Positions 6,301 through 11,152 of a DNA stretch of 11,152 bases are shown here, in pieces (position 1 is the first letter of the stretch; each line of letters starts with the position of its first letter). A program made the translations under genes and the position numbers. Location: the NCBI GenBank assembly GCA_017860075.1, contig JAFNAH010000062.1, forward strand, positions 1 to 11,152, in the 5' to 3' direction. The notes under the pieces are model-generated. The model had not been told where the DNA came from, ran no database searches, and saw only the letters and a program-made list of their open reading frames with translations. The DNA is from Acidobacteriota bacterium (lineage in GTDB: Bacteria; Acidobacteriota; UBA6911).

Positions 6301-8368
6301 TGCGATCCGATGACAGGAAGCGACCGATCGGCAATACGCCCCAGCGCGCAAAGAAATCCGCCCAGGCCTGGGCGACGATTCGGCGCGCCTCGACCGGAAG
6401 GTCGAGGGAGCCGATGATCCAATCCAGGTCCATCAGCAAGGGCGCCAGCCGGAAAAGCGCCTCGGCTTTCGCGCAGATGTCCGCCAGGTCCAGCGCTCGC
6501 TCCTTGTCGTAGCGGGCATGAACACGGGTATTGTCGATGGAAACATCGAACTCCAGCCGGCGGAAGAAAAGCACGATGGCGTCGAGCGACAGGTTCGGAT
6601 GAGCCGACATTTCATACTTGCTGACGCCGTAATACTCGAGGTCTATCATGCCGCCCTGGAGCGGCGGGCCGTAGTTGATCCGGAGGAACGCCGGATGGTT
6701 TCCGAAGGACAGGTAATAGTGGACCTCGTTTCCGTAGCAGAAAACCTTGACATCGGGCAGATTACGTTCGCCGGCGAGCACATGGCGGGCAAAGCCTTCC
6801 ACGAGGGCTGCCACCGGATAAGGGATGCGGCCTCTGGATGATGCGTCCGATTCCTCGGGCTCGAAGTCCACATAGGCAATGCGCCTCAGCGCCTGACCTT
6901 CTCCACGGTGCGATGTCACGAGCAGGTCGACGGTCCGGTTTGTGCCGTGACCGGCTCCTACCAGTCGCATGCCCAGTCGAAGCCCTTGCTGGTGGAGGTA
7001 ACGCTTCAGGCCGTGGAGCGTCCTGACGCCGCCCAGCGATCGCGGGTCCTCGAACATCTGGACGAGGCGGGTCAGTTCGGCCGAAAGCTGGGGACCCGGT
7101 GCTTCCCGGCGCAATTCGGATCGGATTCTCTCGCAGAGATCACGGTAGATACCGGGCAGGATCGAACATTCATCCGAATAGGTACGGAAGAGCACCACGA
7201 AATCTTCCACGAGCCGATCCATCGTCGTCAGGAGGCGTTCCACCTTCTCGTGCGTCAGGGGTGCGACATCGAGGATGTCGGCCAGCACGGCTGCGTGTGC
7301 CAGGTTGTAGGTGCGGAACCTGGCGACGGGATCGTCCGACTGACGCTGATCCGATCGTGATGCCGGCGATCCGCCATGAGCGACGAACAGATGAACGGCG
7401 GGTGAAAGTTCAGCCTGGGTGTGGTGTTTGACGAAAGCGGATTCCTCCGGCGACAGCATGAGCGGGAAGGCTTTTCCTGCACTCAGTGCAGTGCAGGTCC
7501 TGAATTGCAGCCCGAGATTCAGGCGCACCCAACCGAGCTCGGCTATCACCTTCTTGATCAGGGCCTCGCCGCAGGCGGCCTCGGCGCAGCGTAACGACGC
7601 GACGAGGAGCGGCAGCAGAGGTGGATCGAGCGTGAGCTGGAGCAGATCGAAGTGACTGGCGCCGGTGAATTCCAGGTATCTGCGAAGGAATGCGTGGTGC
7701 CCGGGGCTCAGTAGTCGCGCACACAGCTCAGCGGTGGGGCTCCGGTCCCCGAGGTCGAGGAGGCGCGCCGCGAGCCGCCGCAGGTTCTCATTCCCGCCGT
7801 CTGTGTACATGGCAAGCAGCGGGTCTGATGCCTGTTCGGGAGTTGTCGCCGCGCCGCGAAGAATAACGGCAATCTGCGCGAGGATCTCCGGCCTCCGCAG
7901 CCGGGAATCATCCGGCTCGATCCGCTCCGCAAAGCACATGGCCAGCCGGGTGCCGGCTGTGATGGCGCCATCCGTCACCAGCCGGGCTGTCAGGACGAGG
8001 GTGCGTTGCTGCAGATCCGGATCACGCGCCGCAAGCATGCCCTCGATCAGGGCAAGCGGGTCCGGGCAGCGCCCGGCCTCCTCTTCGAGAAGCCCGAAGA
8101 CAATCGCCGCGAGCGCTCCCGAGTGCCTCCGAAGAAACGGCAGCAGCCTCGACAGGGTTTCGAGACATGCTTCAGGAGATTGGCGCGCCAGGTCGCCCCG
8201 CAGTCTTTCGCAGGCGGCTGCCACGCGTTCCGGCCGGCCGAAGATCACCGCAAATTCAGCCTCGATGTCTTCGAACGGCGTCGGGTCCTTCCGGCTGGTT
8301 CCCCCATCCTGCAGTTCCATGGGCCTCCGTTTGCCGGCTGAAGCGACAAGGATCACGGTCGGGATCAT
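3356..8368 (-). CDS. Large dikinase-like protein: phosphohistidine swivel domain followed by PPDK/PEP-synthase-type ATP-grasp domain, novel N-terminus
   Basis: The protein has 1670 residues. Residues 1-480 are mostly helical and leucine-rich, vaguely HEAT-like. Residues 480-940 are unrecognised, with a conserved-looking core near VDFEPEES and YYLSFGNHPAFL. Residues 950-1110 are the PEP-utiliser mobile domain, with GLGASPGRAVG and TGGGILSHAG; H1007 is the expected phospho-carrier, and LRDGDIVVLDAD closes the domain. Residues 1110-1335 are helical. Residues 1340-1655 are the ATP-grasp domain, with TGWKAANLAEV (K1354), AVRSSTREED (R1474), ALGLGEGVVSGT, DIEFGIED (E1620) and LQARPVT (Q1632, R1634), all key residues kept. 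The carrier-then-ATP-grasp order is that of glucan, water dikinases and the reverse of PEP synthase. The PEP/pyruvate barrel is absent. The family would transfer a phosphate from ATP via His to an acceptor, which is unknown here. The start overlaps the GH116 stop (ATGA). An in-frame ATG at 8320, behind GGAGG, would give 1654 residues. Confidence 0.85.
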   Translation of the reverse strand: MIPTVILVASAGKRRPMELQDGGTSRKDPTPFEDIEAEFAVIFGRPERVAAACERLRGDLARQSPEACLETLSRLLPFLRRHSGALAAIVFGLLEEEAGRCPDPLALIEGMLAARDPDLQQRTLVLTARLVTDGAITAGTRLAMCFAERIEPDDSRLRRPEILAQIAVILRGAATTPEQASDPLLAMYTDGGNENLRRLAARLLDLGDRSPTAELCARLLSPGHHAFLRRYLEFTGASHFDLLQLTLDPPLLPLLVASLRCAEAACGEALIKKVIAELGWVRLNLGLQFRTCTALSAGKAFPLMLSPEESAFVKHHTQAELSPAVHLFVAHGGSPASRSDQRQSDDPVARFRTYNLAHAAVLADILDVAPLTHEKVERLLTTMDRLVEDFVVLFRTYSDECSILPGIYRDLCERIRSELRREAPGPQLSAELTRLVQMFEDPRSLGGVRTLHGLKRYLHQQGLRLGMRLVGAGHGTNRTVDLLVTSHRGEGQALRRIAYVDFEPEESDASSRGRIPYPVAALVEGFARHVLAGERNLPDVKVFCYGNEVHYYLSFGNHPAFLRINYGPPLQGGMIDLEYYGVSKYEMSAHPNLSLDAIVLFFRRLEFDVSIDNTRVHARYDKERALDLADICAKAEALFRLAPLLMDLDWIIGSLDLPVEARRIVAQAWADFFARWGVLPIGRFLSSDRKGILEAIEMGPEGEQEVVWSGTGPYSGRYAMSLPSGMISGARTSLRELGLDADPALEESIHPASGQTEFDRLVLLPLRGAVEHGELVKTTDGYSRESPALFQREHEAEVFVRILGSEDTAVLAASQVALLVEPLQKALRFRTTGTVNGYEVQRASLPLLGEALALYVLRDAEGIIRQALFARDSCLCRRRTGETEAWVLNYSCDAAELAFLLRRASYLTGREPAGLGQPIETPRDIRERFAQTHQSWRCGPLPGERRVAGLGASPGRAVGRALLGTKGRLPEDFVGTILFAAFLRPDDTAFLYRAAGIVSTGGGILSHAGLIANQFRKPAIIIPGQWSQAETDSPSLVYRTLEYREEVRTVCEMSVSIMRDTREREHTLRDGDIVVLDADAATLRVLGQDREAVAFHEESRSLGLAAARLERTRDEREILRLRGERLRARHQLQKILSRLTDPVLASHAVDEILRGNAFADADTSVDRALLLQAILGNHCAGPVASEHLRRVLADLQRRSGSLSRKALRLIPTSDSACEVLLLRLAVLRLRKTLDEASRLPGSCAAAAIPEAVDDLAAIDQSARQRLQELCEVCERAARRANAGAVGDAASRHLARTLERLQRLVGTPAAQQEARRALADRIFLRDAQTLEARAGRSILFPGECGHAFAPLTGWKAANLAEVEMMGSGAIVPPWFVVTHHAFEEMLDVVVECPVGTAEGRPHGRRTLREAIDAVIARRDLDHRQKSNYIRALWDNTNMPERLAGEVRAACRKLQTAGPLLPDGESGDSTHYLAVRSSTREEDAEIAARAGEFETFLFIRGVCSRVSGVLQTSNLAGHETREMVINAALGLGEGVVSGTVAADYVVVMKEGDLEKGPLRFRYVTADKRDRVVFNKRAGIGTVHAETLYHQRLRPALEYVELCELVAVASRLEAAYGYPLDIEFGIEDSQLWILQARPVTAFLAAYEETIRHHPLPGYYRSGPRFNAIEETPP
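8318..8328 (-). promoter_or_regulatory. Internal Shine-Dalgarno and alternative start of the dikinase
   Basis: The minus strand reads GGAGGCCCATG, ending at an in-frame ATG (8320-8318, codon 17, MELQDGG). The purine core is stronger than the GAAGGT before the ATG at 8368, but the 3-base spacing is short. I keep 8368 as the start because of the ATGA overlap. Both starts may be used. Confidence 0.35.
8365..8368 (-). other. ATGA overlap coupling the GH116 stop to the dikinase start
   Basis: The minus strand reads ATGA, with the dikinase ATG at 8368-8366 and the glycosidase TGA at 8367-8365. Together with the same arrangement at 3356-3359, this makes the three genes a single coupled operon. Confidence 0.8.
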
Positions 8369-11139
8369 ACCTTCGGGACAGTGAGACGTGCCTCCTCTCC
8401 CTCGCGTATCTCTCGTTCTACCTCAAACCTGATAGTCCCGAAGTGAGACAGATCAAGACGCGAGAGTCGCAGAGTCCCGCTGGTCACGGTGAGATGGAGC
8501 GCGATCCGATCACCCTCGGGTTTGATGTCAAAAGTCCCCCACGCATACCCGTTTGACCAGAAGTACCTTCCTGCGGTCGGTGTAAGGGTCAGGACCCTCG
8601 TGACCGCCGAGTAGTGGAAGCCTGAGAGTGCCAGCACAGCAGCCCAGCTCGCCATCGCGCGGGCATAATGATGACCGCATTCGGCTTCATCGAAGGGGCT
8701 GCGCTTGCGACCGTCGTAGCGATCGCGGATCTCGCGTACACACTGCAGCCCGGCTTCGGTCATCCCTTCGTAAAGCATCCCGACGGCCGCCGTGTACTCG
8801 AAGCCGGTCATCACCTCAGTAAAATACGGGAACGGATTCTCCGGCCTTCCCTTGGGATAGCTGGCCATCAGGAGGGCGGACTCGGTGCCGAGAGCGAACG
8901 CGCGCATGCAGTTGAAATGCTCTTCCAGGCTTGCGCGCGAGTTGTACTTGAGAATGCTCGTGAGCGTCCTTCTAACTTTCGCCGGGTCCAGCAGGTAGCC
9001 GAGGCCGCAGACGTGTGCCATATACTGGCCCACCAGCTGATCTACAAGGCAGCCTGAAGCCAGCTGATATTCCGGATGCGTCGGATCGCTGGCCCCCATT
9101 CCTACGAGGAGGTTGGGGGATACCTCGGACTTGTCCCGGGGAGGCCTGACCTGCTGCTCGTAGTACTCGCCGTTGAAGAGATTGGCGTCCATCCATACCC
9201 TCCCCTTCTCGAAGAGCGTCCTGCAGGTCGCGCTGAACTCGGCGTCACCGAGATAGCGTGCCATTTCCTCGGCGGCGCGCAGAGCCCCGAGGTACCACGC
9301 ACCCATCTGGGGATTCGGGCCGTAATACTCGACATCCATGGTGTTGTGTTGGCAACCCTCCATCACTCCGTCCCGATCGGCGTCCCAGCCTCCCTTGATC
9401 CAGCAGAATTCCACCGCCTTCCGCACATTCGGCCACAGACGCCTGAGGGTATTGTCGTCTCCCGAGAGCTGCCATTCGCGGTACATCTTCATGATGCAAC
9501 CCATCTGCCCGTCCGCGGCGGCTTTGCCGAACTCCTGGCTCCGGTCCAGCGGCAGGTTGACCCTGAAACTCATGAGGCCGTCGCTGCTGGTTGCGTGGCC
9601 GAACTCCACCTCCCTCATGGACACCGAAAGAGTGCCGAAAAGAAACGGTGTCGCCTGCTCGTAGTTCCAGACGTGGGTGCAGGAACCGTGGCAGCACCCC
9701 CTTGTGTTGCTGCAACCTTCCCAGCCGTAGAAGCGGCCGTCTGCTGTACGGAAGCATGTCTGTGTGCGCAGCGTGCTGAGATTGAAAAGGGCGGCTTCCT
9801 TCACCTCCGGCGGCAAGGAAGTTGCGCAGAAAGCCCCTATGAAGCCGACAGTCTTCTTCTCCAGGTCCGGGACCCGCGGCACTGATTTCCTGGCGACATC
9901 CCAGGCATCAGTATACTGCTGCGTGTAGTAGTTGCCCGTGAAATCCTCGTCACCGGGAGGATCGCTCCGCGGTGTCCACGAATATCGGTTGGGAAAGTGC
10001 CAGACCAGGAGGAAAGTCACCTGACGATGTCCGTTCGGCGGCAACTCGAAACCCACGGCGAGTGAGGCCACGGGGGTTTCGATGCCGCGCGATTCGCGAT
10101 TCTCGAGCCTGCCGTCAGCGCTGAAGTCGTCCCAGAAATCGAGGATCGAGGAACCCCACTGCTCCTTTTTCCAGGAGGTCCTGTAGGTGATACCTTCTGC
10201 TGCGGTTGTGACGAGCGCCATGGATCCCCACTGCGGGGCTTTCTTGTGCACTCCTTCGGAATGCATGAAGATCCCGGCGATACCCTCCTCCTGCCGGTAC
10301 TCGTTGCGGTTGGCCCTGGCACCTTCAAAGACCGTGTCGCCTTTCCAATCCCTTCCGGTCTCCGCCCCGTCCACGCCGATGAAGTTGGGGATGGTTCCAC
10401 AGACGGAGACCGCCATCGCCTTGGAGGTCCGGTTGTAGACCTCGTAGGAGAGGACGGCGATCGGCAACCCGCTCGCGTCGGGATCGCACGGGACGAGGGG
10501 ATTGAAGGCCTTTAAGTGCACATCCACGGGAACATCGGGGTCGGACAGGATCACGCGGCCGAGGGGATAGGCTGCTGCGAAAGAGCAGTTGCGGAACCGG
10601 GGGTAGTTCTCGTTGGCGACGGCACTGCCGTGGCTTCCCTCGTACTCGAAGTACTCGAGCGGGCCTTCGAGAATGCGACATGTCGCATTCTCCCCCGCAA
10701 CTCTGGTATAGAGCGAAAAGAACGGCCCCGTCTCTCCGGTGGAAGGTACGAATCCTTTCGCCGGCCGGTTCATGATTTCCCAGTCGCGCAGGCTTCCTCT
10801 TCCCGAAAGTGATACCGTTCCGGTCCCGATGCCGCCGAGCGGCAGGGCGATACGCGCGAGGTGGTCCTGATCGTAGTATTTGAGAACCGGCCAACTCCTG
10901 TCGCCGAGGGCGCGGATTTCGTTTTCTCCCAGGGGTTGCTCCATGCAAGGGTTGTCGGCCGGAGTGACCGGGCGCGAATCGATCACCGCGGCAGCCGCAC
11001 CGCCAAGGCCGATTGTCTTGACGAAGTTCCTGCGATCGATGCCGGGGCCGCAGCAGCCGGGTGTGCGGCAATCCGCTGCCGAAGCTCCGCTGCCGGCTCC
11101 CGGCGCCGAAGGAGAACTGATGTGTTTCCTCGTGGTCAT
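8365..11139 (-). CDS. Tat-exported GH116-family glycoside hydrolase (GBA2/DUF608-like)
   Basis: The protein has 924 residues. A twin-arginine signal (DRRNFVK, R36-R37, then GLGGAAAAV) follows an unusually long, cysteine-containing n-region (CRTPGCCGPG, 24-33), so export folded across the inner membrane is predicted. Residues about 93-400 form the beta-rich GH116 N-terminal domain (ALPLGGIGTGTVSL, RGSLRDWEI). Residues about 430-910 form the alpha/alpha-barrel catalytic domain. Aligned from memory with GBA2 and TxGH116, E474 in GWEGCSNT is the best nucleophile candidate and D602 in NTMDVEYYG the acid/base. Family members are retaining beta-glucosidases, beta-xylosidases, glucosylceramidases or beta-N-acetylglucosaminidases, and the substrate here cannot be read. 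The segment around the nucleophile is Cys-rich (CSNTRGCCHGSC), unlike eukaryotic GBA2. The start at 11139 is supported by AGGAG six bases upstream. It is the first gene of the visible operon; genes beyond the window edge are possible. Confidence 0.9.
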   Translation of the reverse strand: MTTRKHISSPSAPGAGSGASAADCRTPGCCGPGIDRRNFVKTIGLGGAAAAVIDSRPVTPADNPCMEQPLGENEIRALGDRSWPVLKYYDQDHLARIALPLGGIGTGTVSLSGRGSLRDWEIMNRPAKGFVPSTGETGPFFSLYTRVAGENATCRILEGPLEYFEYEGSHGSAVANENYPRFRNCSFAAAYPLGRVILSDPDVPVDVHLKAFNPLVPCDPDASGLPIAVLSYEVYNRTSKAMAVSVCGTIPNFIGVDGAETGRDWKGDTVFEGARANRNEYRQEEGIAGIFMHSEGVHKKAPQWGSMALVTTAAEGITYRTSWKKEQWGSSILDFWDDFSADGRLENRESRGIETPVASLAVGFELPPNGHRQVTFLLVWHFPNRYSWTPRSDPPGDEDFTGNYYTQQYTDAWDVARKSVPRVPDLEKKTVGFIGAFCATSLPPEVKEAALFNLSTLRTQTCFRTADGRFYGWEGCSNTRGCCHGSCTHVWNYEQATPFLFGTLSVSMREVEFGHATSSDGLMSFRVNLPLDRSQEFGKAAADGQMGCIMKMYREWQLSGDDNTLRRLWPNVRKAVEFCWIKGGWDADRDGVMEGCQHNTMDVEYYGPNPQMGAWYLGALRAAEEMARYLGDAEFSATCRTLFEKGRVWMDANLFNGEYYEQQVRPPRDKSEVSPNLLVGMGASDPTHPEYQLASGCLVDQLVGQYMAHVCGLGYLLDPAKVRRTLTSILKYNSRASLEEHFNCMRAFALGTESALLMASYPKGRPENPFPYFTEVMTGFEYTAAVGMLYEGMTEAGLQCVREIRDRYDGRKRSPFDEAECGHHYARAMASWAAVLALSGFHYSAVTRVLTLTPTAGRYFWSNGYAWGTFDIKPEGDRIALHLTVTSGTLRLSRLDLSHFGTIRFEVEREIREGEEARLTVPKV

Positions 11140-11145
11140 ACTCTT

Positions 11146-11150
11146 CTCCT
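11146..11150 (-). promoter_or_regulatory. Ribosome binding site of the GH116 gene
   Basis: The minus strand reads GAGGAGAAGAGTATG, with an AGGAG core 6 bases before the ATG at 11139. The window ends two bases further on, so the promoter of the operon, or an upstream coupled gene, lies outside it. Confidence 0.75.
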
Positions 11151-11152
11151 CA

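Noticed and set aside
3356..8368. Calling the dikinase a phosphoenolpyruvate synthase (ppsA)
   Set aside because: The domain order is reversed and the C-terminal PEP/pyruvate-binding barrel signature is absent, so the name would assert an unsupported reaction.
7665..8384. Plus-strand 239-codon frame opposite the dikinase N-terminus
   Set aside because: It is an Arg/Ser-rich shadow translation with no domain signature. The minus-strand frame is continuous and joined to its neighbours by ATGA overlaps.
9076..9885. Plus-strand 269-codon frame opposite the GH116 gene
   Set aside because: It is antisense to the GH116 catalytic domain with its E474 and D602 motifs, and its translation shows no family features.
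1..11152. tRNA, rRNA, CRISPR array, insertion sequence or transposase
   Set aside because: I looked for these on both strands and saw no cloverleaf, repeat-spacer array, transposase motif or IS-like terminal repeat.

Overview
The window is GC-rich DNA from a Gram-negative-type bacterium. It encodes a type IV pilin-like protein, a Tat-exported glycoside hydrolase and long, tightly packed minus-strand genes. The pilin sequence style and GH116/DUF608 enzyme recall Acidobacteriota or Planctomycetes/Verrucomicrobia-type genomes. That placement is an inference of low confidence; no rRNA or other phylogenetic marker is present.

Layout, from right to left in the direction of transcription. (1) 11139-8365: a Tat-signal GH116-family glycosidase (GBA2/DUF608 type). 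(2) 8368-3356: a 1670-residue ATP-dependent dikinase-like protein. Its phosphohistidine swivel domain precedes a C-terminal PPDK/PEP-synthase-type ATP-grasp domain. This is the order of plant glucan, water dikinases; there is no PEP-binding barrel, and about 950 N-terminal residues are unrecognised. (3) 3359-1110: a MaeB-like malic enzyme/phosphotransacetylase fusion whose malic domain has lost the catalytic lysine, metal ligands and malate-binding asparagines seen in the family. Both junctions are 4-base ATGA stop/start overlaps, so the three genes form one translationally coupled operon. A long stem-loop with a T-run follows the last stop codon.

Beyond the operon, 750-1109 is intergenic. 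It holds the stem-loop, a 31-codon remnant of a rhodanese C-terminus that I read from the minus strand, two clean palindromes and a possible pilin promoter. A type IV pilin gene (749-276, minus) follows. Left of it, 160-256 contains three short GC-rich stem-loops that look like a dispersed palindromic intergenic element. A possible 3' end of a plus-strand gene lies at 1-135.

The candidate new system is the coupled operon: an exported glycosidase, a permuted dikinase with an undescribed N-terminal half, and a probable malic pseudoenzyme that still looks able to bind a dinucleotide. A carbohydrate-phosphorylating dikinase, with the pseudoenzyme as a metabolite-sensing partner, is one hypothesis. 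The sequence shows the parts and their linkage, not the acceptor or the reaction.
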